A stretch of 64,000 bases of DNA, taken from positions 124,001 to 188,000 of the forward strand of contig NZ_VLLE01000005.1 of assembly GCF_007830055.1 (NCBI RefSeq). Reading direction: 5' to 3'. The translations under genes were made by a program, and so were the position numbers. Below, piece after piece: positions 44,768 through 52,910 of the stretch. The number at the start of each line of letters is the position of its first letter. The first letter of the stretch is position 1. A model generated the notes under the pieces. The model worked only from the letters and a program-made list of their open reading frames with translations, made no database searches and was not told the DNA's origin. This DNA is from Lacibacter cauensis. GTDB lineage: Bacteria; Bacteroidota; Bacteroidia; Chitinophagales; Chitinophagaceae.

Positions 44768-44797
44768 AAAGGAGTTGACGCAGTCAGCTCCTTTTTT
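44768..44797 (+). terminator. Terminator after the EVE gene
   Basis: An AAGGAGTTGAC/GTCAGCTCCTT hairpin (one wobble) with a GCA loop is followed by six T. Confidence 0.85.
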
Positions 44798-45019
44798 ATT
44801 TTAAAACAACTTCTTCTGCTTTTATTCTTTTTCTTTTTTAAACTCTTAGTATATTTTAACAATTGGCTTCGGTTACATTTTACAGTTAGTAGTATCAATT
44901 ATTACTTATGAACGATACATTGGCAGTTGAATGATTTGCATGCCGGCAAATGAATTCAGCAAGTACTTCGCTGCTCCTGCATCTGGCTTCTCATTTCAAA
45001 CAATCAAAAACATTTCAAA

Positions 45020-45451
45020 ATGAAAAAGATCATTTTGGCTGTCGTACTATTGGCAGCCGCAGGCGGAGCTTTGTACATTTATTTTAAACCAAAGCTTACA
45101 GACAAGCCCACAACCGTTTCTTATACCGAAACGATCATTGGTGATTGGAAAATTGATTCTCTTGCTGCAAAAGATTCAAACAACCTGGGTGTGTTGATTA
45201 TGGCACTCGATAGCAATCTTACCAACTATGCATTTCGTTTTGCAAAAGACGGATCGGTAACACAATTACTGAACGACAGTATTGTGCCGGTTAAACGTAC
45301 GTATACGTTCAGCGACAGTGCTCATCTTGTTTTCAATGAAGGTGATTCTTTGCAGGATAAACAACATCTGCAGGTGCTGTTACTAACCAATGAACAGTTG
45401 CATGTAATGAGCAACGACAGTACTACGCTTTTCTTCAGGAAAGTGAAATAG
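45020..45451 (+). CDS. Hypothetical membrane-anchored lipocalin-like protein
   Basis: A 143-residue protein with an N-terminal membrane anchor (about 2-23, no lipobox Cys) and a beta-rich outer part. GDWKIDSL, YAFRFAKDGSVTQLL and TTLFFRKVK resemble the lipocalin-like proteins common in Bacteroidota, where a GxW-type opening (GDWKI) is seen. The function is not known. It is followed by a 10-bp hairpin (45459-45487) and then the DUF4349 lipoprotein. Confidence 0.7.
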   Translation: MKKIILAVVLLAAAGGALYIYFKPKLTDKPTTVSYTETIIGDWKIDSLAAKDSNNLGVLIMALDSNLTNYAFRFAKDGSVTQLLNDSIVPVKRTYTFSDSAHLVFNEGDSLQDKQHLQVLLLTNEQLHVMSNDSTTLFFRKVK

Positions 45452-45458
45452 CTATTGA

Positions 45459-45487
45459 AAGTGCAGGCGTCAACAATGCCTGCACTT
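45459..45487 (+). terminator. Hairpin after the lipocalin-like gene (weak terminator or attenuator)
   Basis: A 10-bp perfect stem AAGTGCAGGC with GCCTGCACTT and a 9-nt loop. No T tract follows, so it may instead be an mRNA-stabilising or partial read-through element. Confidence 0.5.
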
Positions 45488-45528
45488 ATGCATTTCAAAC
45501 CATTCTGCATCCAATTAAAAACATTTTT

Positions 45529-46437
45529 ATGCGTACATATATTTATGCAGGCATCATCAGCCTGTTGCTGGTAGCTTCATGCAATAACAAAGGCAAAAGA
45601 GAAGAGAAGACGATTGCAGTGAATGAAGTTGGATTAAATGCACCGGATTTTATTGGCGATAGTACAGCTGCGTATGATGACCCGCAACAAATACCCGCAC
45701 CCGGTTCTCCTCAGCAACGAGTAAAAGAAAAAGAACCTTCAGTGATTCCGGAAAGTAAACCCGACTGGAATAAAAAGATTGTCAAAACAGCTTCGTTGAA
45801 TGTTGAAGTAAAAGCGTACGCCAAATTCAACCAGCTACTGCGTAGTTCTGTTGCAAAGTTTGGCGGCTACATTGCTAACGAGCAACAAACTGAAACAGAA
45901 TACAAAATAGAAAATACTGTAACTGTGAAAGTACCTGTCGATCAGTTTCAGGCAACAGTTGATTTTCTTACAAGCGGTGATGGAAAGATTAATGAAAAAG
46001 TGATTTCGTCTGAAGATGTAACCACACAGTATGTGGATACACGTTCACGTTTAGAAGCAAAGAAGCAAGTTCGTCTACGTTATCTCGATTTGTTGAAGCA
46101 GGCGAAGAACATGGAAGAAATTCTGCAGGTACAAAATGAAATCAACGATATACAGGAGCAGATTGAAAGTGCCACAGGCCGCATCAACTATTTGTCAAAT
46201 GCTTCTGCAATGAGTACTATTAATCTTACTTATTACCAGGTATTAAACGCCTCGGTGCAGGAGCCGGGCAAAGAAACGTTCTGGCAAAAAGTAAAAGAAG
46301 CATTCGTGAGCGGCTGGCAGGCCATTGGTGAAATCATCGTCGGCTTATTATATCTGTGGCCATTGTGGTTACTTGCAACTGCTGTCGTATGGTGGATACG
46401 CTGGAAAGGATATTTTAAACAGAAGAAAGTTGCATAA
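45529..46437 (+). CDS. DUF4349 domain lipoprotein
   Basis: A 302-residue lipoprotein (Cys18 after ISLLLVAS). After a Pro/Lys-rich linker, residues about 80-245 form the DUF4349 domain (KIVKTASLNVEVKAY, VAKFGGYIANEQQTE, VTVKVPVDQFQATVDFL, EDVTTQYVDTRSRLEAKKQ, QVQNEINDIQEQIESATGRI). A C-terminal membrane helix (about 265-290) is followed by basic residues. So the periplasmic domain is tethered at both ends. Function unknown. The central part is a coiled coil. Confidence 0.88.
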   Translation: MRTYIYAGIISLLLVASCNNKGKREEKTIAVNEVGLNAPDFIGDSTAAYDDPQQIPAPGSPQQRVKEKEPSVIPESKPDWNKKIVKTASLNVEVKAYAKFNQLLRSSVAKFGGYIANEQQTETEYKIENTVTVKVPVDQFQATVDFLTSGDGKINEKVISSEDVTTQYVDTRSRLEAKKQVRLRYLDLLKQAKNMEEILQVQNEINDIQEQIESATGRINYLSNASAMSTINLTYYQVLNASVQEPGKETFWQKVKEAFVSGWQAIGEIIVGLLYLWPLWLLATAVVWWIRWKGYFKQKKVA

Positions 46438-46472
46438 TATAGACCGGCAACGGGTATGTAATTGAACAGTCT

Positions 46473-47117
46473 TTATGTATTCGTTGCCAGAATTTGTAAA
46501 AACTCTTTGCGGGGAATCATTCTTGCGCCGAGGCTTTCAAGATGTGCTGTATGAATCTGGCAATCGATTAACACCACTCCATCTTTTTGCAGTTGCTGTA
46601 CAAGTTTAATAAATGCATATTTGCTGGCATTACTTACTTTGCTGAACATGCTTTCGCCAAAGAAGATATTGCCTAAACGAATGCCATATAATCCGCCCAC
46701 TAATTCGTTGTTGAGCCATGCTTCGGCACTAAACGCATAACTCATGTTGTGCAGTTTGCAGTAAGCCTCTTCAATTTCTGCTGTAATCCAGGTTCCTTCC
46801 AGCAGTTTGCGTGTTTGTCCGCATAAATGAATCACTTCTTCAAAAGCTGTATTGAAGCGATACTCAAATGCATTTCGTTTTAATAACTGTTGCATGCTTT
46901 TGCTGATGTATAATTCATCGGGAAATACAACGCAACGTGGATCGGGGCACCACCATAACGGCGGCTCATCATCGTTAAACCAAGGGAATATACCACTGCG
47001 GTAGGCAAGTAATAAACGTTCGGTTTTTAAATCGCCGCCAATAGCAAGTAAACCGTTTGCTTTTGCTTTTTCAGCAGGGGGAAACCATAATTCATCTGTG
47101 AGCAGGGCGACGTTCAT
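46473..47117 (-). CDS. aat: Leucyl/phenylalanyl-tRNA--protein transferase
   Basis: A 214-residue Aat that adds Leu or Phe to N-terminal Lys/Arg, making N-degrons. Visible blocks are GLLAIGGDL, LLLAYRSGIFPWF, PLWWCPDPRCVVFP, WITAEIEEAYCKLH, GGLYGIRLGNIFFGESMFSKVSNASKYA and LIDCQIHTAHLESLGA. Length is typical. It lies 36 nt downstream of clpS on the same strand, so the adaptor and the degron-maker are co-expressed. Confidence 0.96.
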   Translation of the reverse strand: MNVALLTDELWFPPAEKAKANGLLAIGGDLKTERLLLAYRSGIFPWFNDDEPPLWWCPDPRCVVFPDELYISKSMQQLLKRNAFEYRFNTAFEEVIHLCGQTRKLLEGTWITAEIEEAYCKLHNMSYAFSAEAWLNNELVGGLYGIRLGNIFFGESMFSKVSNASKYAFIKLVQQLQKDGVVLIDCQIHTAHLESLGARMIPRKEFLQILATNT

Positions 47118-47153
47118 GTATACAAAAATGAGGATGGGATACGCAACTGCAGG

Positions 47154-47447
47154 CTATACAATGGCTTCTACAGTTGCGCCAATGCCACGATCTGTAATTT
47201 CATCGCAAAGCGGTTTCAGATCATCGTAAGAGCCGTTTTTAACTGCGTATTTTCCTTTGGTATGAATGATCCAGGCACACTGTTCAGCCTGCTCCTGACT
47301 GTGACCGCAAACATCAATCAATGTTTCAATAACCCATTCAAATGTATTCACCTCATCATTCCACATAATTAAATGGCAAGGCTCCTCCACATCGGTTAAT
47401 ACATCCGTTTCTTCAAGTTCTTTTGTATGGGTGGACAACTGCGGCAT
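47154..47447 (-). CDS. clpS: ATP-dependent Clp protease adaptor ClpS
   Basis: A 97-residue ClpS that binds N-terminal Leu, Phe, Trp or Tyr and delivers substrates to ClpAP-like proteases. Visible features are HLIMWNDEVNTFEWVIETL (NDD/TFEWV-type binding pocket) and the HTKGKYAVKNGSYD block. It precedes aat in the same operon. A TTG-N19-TAAATTTG promoter lies 4 nt before its ATG. No ClpA is encoded in the window. Confidence 0.95.
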   Translation of the reverse strand: MPQLSTHTKELEETDVLTDVEEPCHLIMWNDEVNTFEWVIETLIDVCGHSQEQAEQCAWIIHTKGKYAVKNGSYDDLKPLCDEITDRGIGATVEAIV

Positions 47448-47451
47448 TGTG

Positions 47452-47481
47452 CAAATTTAAAAAGAGTAAATAAATAAACAA
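47452..47481 (-). promoter_or_regulatory. Promoter of clpS-aat, 4 nt before ATG (leaderless)
   Basis: On the minus strand TTG (47479-47481), exactly 19 nt, TAAATTTG (47452-47459), 4 nt (CACA), ATG. Both consensus elements are present with consensus spacing, so transcription should begin at the start codon itself. Confidence 0.75.
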
Positions 47482-47552
47482 TTCTTTCGGTAGTGAACGC
47501 AACATAAATGGTACGTTAATTGTCTATTGAAAGTAGTTTTTAAACGAAACGT

Positions 47553-49559
47553 ATGAAATTCAGACTTCTGCCCAAAAAGAAAGCCCAGGATTCGCCTGTA
47601 AAGGAGAAAGCAATTGTGCTTTCCATCAACAGCACCAACAGGGGGCTCGATTTTTTGGTGGAGCTGTTTCGCAAAGTACGACCTGCCGATGCAACCAATA
47701 AAGAAGAAGCCGAGTTAAAGTTCCAGGCCTTTTTATTTCAGCTGCAGGAAGATAAGTCGTTGCTTTTTTCGCTCCGCCGGGCCTTGCTTTCGCAGTTTAC
47801 CAATAGTAATCTTTCTACGGCATTAACTGAAAGTGGTTTGTTAAGTTCACGTGGGTTTATACAGGAGCTCAGTTCTAAAATCAAACATAAAATTATTCCG
47901 GCGCTGCAGCAGCCTTCCGATTTCCTGTACGTAATTGAACGCATCTTTTACAAGAAGAACGATTATGTGTGGATGGAAAAGATCGACCCGCAGTTATGGG
48001 CTTCTTTTTTTGAACGCATCGGTTTTGAAGTGGATCTGCATGGACAGGCATTGAATCATCAGTTGCTCGATGCAATGCAAACATTATCGTACCGGTTATC
48101 GATGATGGGGCTCGAAAAGGAAATTACAAGACAGCATAATACAGTTAGTGACGCTGCATTTCCTTTTCTTGAACAAAACAGGTTGATCAGCCTTTTAATT
48201 GAACGGAAGAAGGGTGCACATAATCTGCAGGATGAAAAAGTATTGGCTGCCGGTATTTTTGAAGCATTGCATAACTGTTTGCAAAGTATTATCTGGATCA
48301 AAGAGCATCGCAGGAGTATTGGTACAAGCCTTGCAGAAACATTTTTGCTTACACGTATGGAGCAGCATGTAGAGCGTATGCTGTTAATTTTAGATGCAGT
48401 TGATAACGATAAACGTTTTGATATTGACAGGTTCATTACTTACTTTATAACTGTTGTTCGTAATCAAAACAGGAAAAACAGTTTGGGTGAATTTTTGTCG
48501 CAGAATATGGGCTTGTTGGCTTACCAGATTTCTGAACACGGAGGGAAAAAAGGGGAGACATTTATAACCAAAACAAGGGCAGAGTTCAACCGGATATTTT
48601 TAAGTGCAATGGGAGGGGGCTTTATCATTTCCTTTATTGCCATCACCAAAAACCTGCTCGGTAAAATAACATTGGCTCCCTTTTGGCAGGGAGTTGCTTA
48701 CAGTACTAACTATAGTCTTGGTTTTTTAGTAATACAGTCTACCGGTTCAACACTCGCAACCAAACAGCCGGCGTTTACAGCATCATCTGTTGCAAGCTCG
48801 CTCGACAGCTCAAAAATTAAAGGACGGCCCGATCTGGATAATCTCGCCGTAACCGTTGCACAGGTTTCAAGAAGCCAGATTGCATCCTTCATTGGTAACC
48901 TCATTATTGTTTTTCCGTTAACCTACCTGCTTGCCATGTTATTTTACAAAGTAACAGGTGTTATGATTGCTGAGGGCGATGCAGCTGTGGCATTATTACA
49001 GGCGCAACATCCGTTTAAAAGCCTGGCTTTGTTATTTGCATGCTTTACAGGTTTCTTTTTGTTTTTAAGCGGATTGATTGCAGGTTGGGTAGAAAATTAT
49101 GTGGTGTATGCACAATTGCCGCAACGCATTCAACAGCATCCTGCTTTGCACCATAGCCTCGGAAAAAAACAATTGAACTGGCTGGCAAGTAAAGTTGAAA
49201 ATAATCTGGGCTCAATTGCAGGTAGTGTGTCGCTTGGTTTCTTTTTAGGCATGGCTTCGTTTATTGGAAAAATATTTGGTATCCCCTTCGATATACGGCA
49301 CATCACAATTTCTGCAGGTAATACTGCTATTGGTTTTTTTGGAATGGATAAACCTGTAGATTGGGGCTACATGGGCATCATTATTCTTGGTGTAGCGTTG
49401 ATTGGTTTCCTTAACTTCTTTGTAAGTTTTGGTTTTGCATTTTTTGTGGCAGTTAAATCGAGAGGTATTAAGCTGAAAGATTATCCGGAGTTTTTAGGTA
49501 TACTGTGGCGATACTTTAAAAAGAATCCGCTGGACTTTTTGCGACCTCCCAAAAAATAA
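47553..49559 (+). CDS. Large membrane protein of the Gcr 'site-specific recombinase' family (PF10136-like), probably misnamed
   Basis: A 668-residue protein. The first half (about 1-345) is soluble and helical (FLYVIERIFYKKNDYVWM, LLTRMEQHVERMLLILDAV). The second half has about six membrane helices (GGGFIISFIAITKNLL, SQIASFIGNLIIVFPLTYLLAMLFY, LALLFACFTGFFLFLSGLIA, IAGSVSLGFFLGMASFIG, MGIIILGVALIGFLNFFVSF). It matches the family called site-specific recombinase after gonococcal gcr. No tyrosine or serine recombinase motif is visible, and a DNA recombinase with a membrane core is unlikely. An unknown envelope function is more probable. Divergent from clpS. Confidence 0.75.
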   Translation: MKFRLLPKKKAQDSPVKEKAIVLSINSTNRGLDFLVELFRKVRPADATNKEEAELKFQAFLFQLQEDKSLLFSLRRALLSQFTNSNLSTALTESGLLSSRGFIQELSSKIKHKIIPALQQPSDFLYVIERIFYKKNDYVWMEKIDPQLWASFFERIGFEVDLHGQALNHQLLDAMQTLSYRLSMMGLEKEITRQHNTVSDAAFPFLEQNRLISLLIERKKGAHNLQDEKVLAAGIFEALHNCLQSIIWIKEHRRSIGTSLAETFLLTRMEQHVERMLLILDAVDNDKRFDIDRFITYFITVVRNQNRKNSLGEFLSQNMGLLAYQISEHGGKKGETFITKTRAEFNRIFLSAMGGGFIISFIAITKNLLGKITLAPFWQGVAYSTNYSLGFLVIQSTGSTLATKQPAFTASSVASSLDSSKIKGRPDLDNLAVTVAQVSRSQIASFIGNLIIVFPLTYLLAMLFYKVTGVMIAEGDAAVALLQAQHPFKSLALLFACFTGFFLFLSGLIAGWVENYVVYAQLPQRIQQHPALHHSLGKKQLNWLASKVENNLGSIAGSVSLGFFLGMASFIGKIFGIPFDIRHITISAGNTAIGFFGMDKPVDWGYMGIIILGVALIGFLNFFVSFGFAFFVAVKSRGIKLKDYPEFLGILWRYFKKNPLDFLRPPKK

Positions 49560-49582
49560 TTTCAAATATTTTTTCATTTTTT

Positions 49583-49613
49583 TTTGGCTGTATAAATCGT
49601 CCCCTTATCTTTG
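49583..49613 (+). promoter_or_regulatory. Consensus Bacteroidota promoter of tRNA-Val
   Basis: TTTG (49583-49586), exactly 19 nt, TATCTTTG (49606-49613) is a full match to the -33/-7 consensus. The tRNA begins 13 nt after the -7 element. Confidence 0.85.
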
Positions 49614-49626
49614 CACTCCCAATCAA

Positions 49627-49701
49627 GGAAGCATAGCTCAGTTGGTTCAGAGCATCTGCCTTACAAGCAGAGGGTCCGCGGTTCGAGCCCGTGTGCTTCC
49701 A
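49627..49701 (+). tRNA. tRNA-Val (anticodon TAC)
   Basis: The cloverleaf is complete: acceptor GGAAGCA with TGCTTCC, D-arm GCTC/GAGC, anticodon stem TCTGC/GCAGA around CTTACAA (anticodon TAC, reading GTA), T-arm CGCGG-TTCGAGC-CCGTG with one wobble. The discriminator is A, followed by CA, so CCA is not encoded. It is a single tRNA with its own promoter and terminator. Confidence 0.97.
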
Positions 49702-49704
49702 CAG

Positions 49705-49734
49705 AAAGCCTTCGAAATTTCGAAGGCTTTTTTT
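49705..49734 (+). terminator. Terminator of tRNA-Val
   Basis: A 26-nt perfect palindrome (49705-49730) with the core GCCTTCGAAATTTCGAAGGC is followed by a run of T. Confidence 0.9.
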
Positions 49735-49831
49735 ATGTCCTTATCTTTCTGCAAGCAGGAGAATTCAACTAAATACGAAAGGATAATTACTTGAAGTAAA
49801 ATTGTTGTAGGTACAGCTTAAGTTTCGTTTA

Positions 49832-50569
49832 TTATGATAGCCGGTAACGAATTGCCAGCGCTTGCAATTGCTGCGAAATGTTTTCTGTAAGCATACCTCC
49901 ATGATAGCAGATGAGTTGTTTTGCAGGATAAGATGCCAGTTTATCTATGCTGTTTACTGCTTCCTCTAAATCGAGTGTAAACTGCGGATTGGCAATATTT
50001 AGTTCTCCTTTTTCAATTACAACCGCATCTGAAGTTATGATCGTTTGTATGGAAGGGATGTAGAACGAAATATGTCCCGGCATATGCCCGGGTGTGTGAA
50101 TAATTTCTACACCGGGTAATAAAGGCCATGGGCCTTGTAACGGAACCGTTTCATCTACTTCAACAGGCGCAATGGCTTGGTGTGCCGCAATAAATGCGCT
50201 TGCCCAAGCTTTGTATTCAGGCGGCATCCTGTCAAACATATCTTCTGCCTGTTGTTGCCGCAATGATTTTTTTGAACCATTAATGTAGGGTTTTTCAATT
50301 GCAGTTGCATAGACCTTTAAAGAAGGAAGCAATTCTTTTAATTCTTTCAATGCACCGAGGTGATCAATGTCGTGATGTGTAATAAGGATGCCTGTTAATT
50401 GAGAAAAGGCTAAGTGTTTTTCTGTAAAAGCAGTTTTCAGTTGTGTTAAAGCGCCTGCATAGCCGCAATCAATTAAAATAAGTTGTTGCTTTGTTTGCAA
50501 AACAACCGGGTGCAGCAATTGCTCAACGTTGTTTTGCAAAACAGGAACTGTAAGTGTATGGAGTTGCAT
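49832..50569 (-). CDS. MBL-fold metallo-hydrolase (cytoplasmic)
   Basis: A 245-residue MBL hydrolase without a signal peptide. Metal ligands: THHDIDHLG (HxHxDH-like, here HHDIDH), TPGHMPGH, SDAV (bridging Asp) and the late YHGG. It resembles the glyoxalase II/YcbL-type group. The substrate is unknown. A single gene, divergent from the PAS kinase. Confidence 0.9.
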   Translation of the reverse strand: MQLHTLTVPVLQNNVEQLLHPVVLQTKQQLILIDCGYAGALTQLKTAFTEKHLAFSQLTGILITHHDIDHLGALKELKELLPSLKVYATAIEKPYINGSKKSLRQQQAEDMFDRMPPEYKAWASAFIAAHQAIAPVEVDETVPLQGPWPLLPGVEIIHTPGHMPGHISFYIPSIQTIITSDAVVIEKGELNIANPQFTLDLEEAVNSIDKLASYPAKQLICYHGGMLTENISQQLQALAIRYRLS

Positions 50570-50640
50570 ATTGTAAAACTGTGCATGTAAAATAGCAGTT
50601 TTTTAGATATGTTAAATGCTGTTCGCTGTTTCTGTTTTGT

Positions 50641-51699
50641 ATGTATTATTGTTACGGATCAATCAACATGACTGACTTAACGCAAATTTCTGCAATGGAG
50701 CTCACGCCCTTTTTTGAGCTTACACCTGACCTTGTTTGTATTGCCGGTAAAGATGGGTACTTAAAAAAAGTAAATCAATCGGTAATTGATAAACTGGGTT
50801 ATACCAAAGAAGAATTACTGTGCCGACCTGTAAATGAATTTATACATCCCGACGACAGGAGTACTACTGCTGCAGAACGAGAGAAATTAATTAAGGGTCA
50901 GCCGCTCCTTAATTTTCAAAACAGATATATCACAAAAGAGGGTGCAGTCATCTGGCTCGAATGGACTTCGATCTATTTCTCAGCCGAAGATGTGGTGTTT
51001 GCTATAGCAAAAGATATCACTGTACGGAAAATGGCTGAGCTTGATGTTGAAGCAAAGTATCACAGGGTTAAAAGCCTCGTTGGCCATTTTAAAGGTAATA
51101 TTGAGCGGGAGCGTAAATACCTGTCTGTTGCCTTACACGAAGAGCTGGCGCAGTTATTAGCTGTGTTGAAAATTGATATTGAATGGATCAGAAATAAAGC
51201 ACTAAACTTACCAGAGCCGGTAACAAACAGGTTGGAACATGCAGTAGCAGTAACTGATTTGCTGATGCAGACCATTCAACGGATTTCTTTTTCGATCAGC
51301 CCGGGTATGTTACAGGATCTGGGATTGGTAGAAACGTTACGATGGCATTGCAATGAGTTCAGCATTATCAGCCCCGTTGGTTGCAGTGTGGTTGGCAGCT
51401 TTGATGAAAGCAGTTTAACGAAAGAAGTACAACTCGATCTGTTTCGCATATGCCAGGAAGCATTACACAATGTCATCTATCATTCAGAAGCAACCACTGC
51501 TACCGTAACGATTACAGAAAGCGATAATGCAATTCTTATAAGTGTAACTGATAACGGAAAAGGGTTTGATGTACAGCAGCATTTGCGAGGGCCGGGATTA
51601 CAGATCATGCAGGAAAGGGCCGCATCCATTAATGCCGTACTTGCACTTGAAAGTAAGCCGGGTAATGGAACCGTTGTAAACGTTACTGTAAAGAAATAG
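50641..51699 (+). CDS. Cytoplasmic PAS sensor histidine kinase
   Basis: A 352-residue kinase without membrane helices. The PAS domain spans about 20-135 (LVCIAGKDGYLKKVNQSVIDKLGYTKEEL, FAIAKDITVRKMAE). The phospho-acceptor His lies near residue 165 in SVALHEELAQLL, in a HisKA_3-like dimerisation helix, and the HATPase follows (RICQEALHNVIYHSEA, VTDNGKGFDV, GPGLQIMQERA). It should sense a soluble signal or redox state and phosphorylate a NarL-type regulator, which is not adjacent. Met1 (50641) or Met10 (50668) may be the start. Confidence 0.88.
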   Translation: MYYCYGSINMTDLTQISAMELTPFFELTPDLVCIAGKDGYLKKVNQSVIDKLGYTKEELLCRPVNEFIHPDDRSTTAAEREKLIKGQPLLNFQNRYITKEGAVIWLEWTSIYFSAEDVVFAIAKDITVRKMAELDVEAKYHRVKSLVGHFKGNIERERKYLSVALHEELAQLLAVLKIDIEWIRNKALNLPEPVTNRLEHAVAVTDLLMQTIQRISFSISPGMLQDLGLVETLRWHCNEFSIISPVGCSVVGSFDESSLTKEVQLDLFRICQEALHNVIYHSEATTATVTITESDNAILISVTDNGKGFDVQQHLRGPGLQIMQERAASINAVLALESKPGNGTVVNVTVKK

Positions 51700-51707
51700 C
51701 GTTGCTG

Positions 51708-52514
51708 TTATTTTTTAAACTGAGCCGACAGGTCTTTAATCCGGATGTTGCGAAAGTCGATCGGTTGCCCCTCGCTTTGCAACGCAATAAAGCCACTGCT
51801 CAATAATTTCCCATCCTGTTTGATTTTAGGATCGAAACGGTTAACGACGCCGCCACCAATTTGTGGTTTTGAATATTGCAGTACCGTATCACCGTTGATA
51901 ATATGCGTAATCAATGAATCGCCTAACACAATCAATTCTGCACTTACCCATTGCTCGCCATCATATGTTTTAGAAGAAGAGTTGATGCAGTGCGATGGCA
52001 CAATCGTTCCCTTCTGTACCACCTCTGTGCCCGGCGAACACATATTTCCTGTTGGTCTTGGTTTGCCATCGCCTAGTCCACCGAGGAACTGCATCTCTAC
52101 CGAAATGGGCCAGTCTTGTTCTTTCGGCATGGTATGCGGATCCTGCGAATGAAACATTACACCGCTGTTGCGCAGGGTATAAGAAGGTGCTGTTTTGAAC
52201 CATTCGCCTACGAAACGATATTCGAGTTTCAAATGGTAATAAGAATAAGGCATTTTATAATAAAGATGACCAAACTGCTCATTGAATTGATCGTACTGGT
52301 CGTAACGCACTTTGATCATATTATCTTCTACACGAAAAGTATTGCCAAAATTTACACCAACACCGTGATGGTGAATTTTAACGATCCAGTCGTTGATGTC
52401 TTTACCGTTGAAAAGTGAAACCCAATCGCCCGATTTGTTGGATTGTTTTGAAGAACGGCAGCTACACATAATTGATGCAGCAACAAGTATGGAGAAGAGT
52501 AAATAGCGACGCAT
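51708..52514 (-). CDS. DUF1080 (3-keto-disaccharide hydrolase-like) lipoprotein
   Basis: A 268-residue lipoprotein (Cys17/Cys19 after AASIM). The rest is a concanavalin-like jelly roll of the DUF1080 type: WVSLFNGKDINDWIVKI, FGHLYYKMPYSYYHLKLEYRF, RNSGVMFHSQD, WPISVEMQFLGG, FIALQSEGQPIDFRNIRI. DUF1080 proteins include hydrolases of 3-keto-glycosides. A TATCTTCG -7-like element lies 19 nt upstream of the ATG. It is convergent with the PAS kinase, with stops 8 nt apart. Confidence 0.92.
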   Translation of the reverse strand: MRRYLLFSILVAASIMCSCRSSKQSNKSGDWVSLFNGKDINDWIVKIHHHGVGVNFGNTFRVEDNMIKVRYDQYDQFNEQFGHLYYKMPYSYYHLKLEYRFVGEWFKTAPSYTLRNSGVMFHSQDPHTMPKEQDWPISVEMQFLGGLGDGKPRPTGNMCSPGTEVVQKGTIVPSHCINSSSKTYDGEQWVSAELIVLGDSLITHIINGDTVLQYSKPQIGGGVVNRFDPKIKQDGKLLSSGFIALQSEGQPIDFRNIRIKDLSAQFKK

Positions 52515-52533
52515 GTGTTGATGTATGAATTTC

Positions 52534-52541
52534 GAAGATAG
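52534..52541 (-). promoter_or_regulatory. -7-like element of the DUF1080 gene
   Basis: On the minus strand TATCTTCG (one base from TAnnTTTG, the same variant as before pyrF), 19 nt before ATG. Confidence 0.4.
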
Positions 52542-52603
52542 TGGAAAGAAGCTAATCGTATATGGCCATACGATTGCACAGGTAACCGGTATTCAGCTTT
52601 TGT

Positions 52604-52837
52604 TTAATTGCCGGGTCTGTCCTGGTAGCCCCAATGTTGGTCTTCGGTAAACTCTTTTCCCTTGTAGTTGCCATAGCGGAGAATACTCCACATTAAGGTT
52701 ATAACTACAATTGGCGAGCATAAAAAAAGCAAATGCACAAGGTTGATGAAAACATTGAGCTGAATGAAGATGACAAAGACCAGCAGGTAAAGACTGGCAA
52801 AAAGGGTCATATAGTTTGGATGTTTCAGCATAAACAA
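52604..52837 (-). CDS. Small two-helix membrane protein
   Basis: A 77-residue protein with two membrane helices (about 10-30 and 31-51) and a conserved-looking polar tail NYKGKEFTEDQHWGYQDRPGN. The tail motif, with its WGYQDRP end, suggests a real protein rather than a chance frame, and no other gene covers this stretch. Met1 or Met3 may be the start. Function not known. Confidence 0.6.
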   Translation of the reverse strand: MFMLKHPNYMTLFASLYLLVFVIFIQLNVFINLVHLLFLCSPIVVITLMWSILRYGNYKGKEFTEDQHWGYQDRPGN

Positions 52838-52910
52838 TAGCTGTGTAACAGTACTTGCCTTGTTTGAAAGCTACCGAATAGTGTTTAACTTACCGATATA
52901 AAATTACGCA

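Noticed and set aside
47553-49701. A 'recombinase' gene next to a tRNA as a sign of an integrated mobile element
   Set aside because: The protein is membrane-embedded with no recombinase motif. No duplicated tRNA end or att-like repeat was seen, and the surrounding genes are ordinary chromosomal ones.
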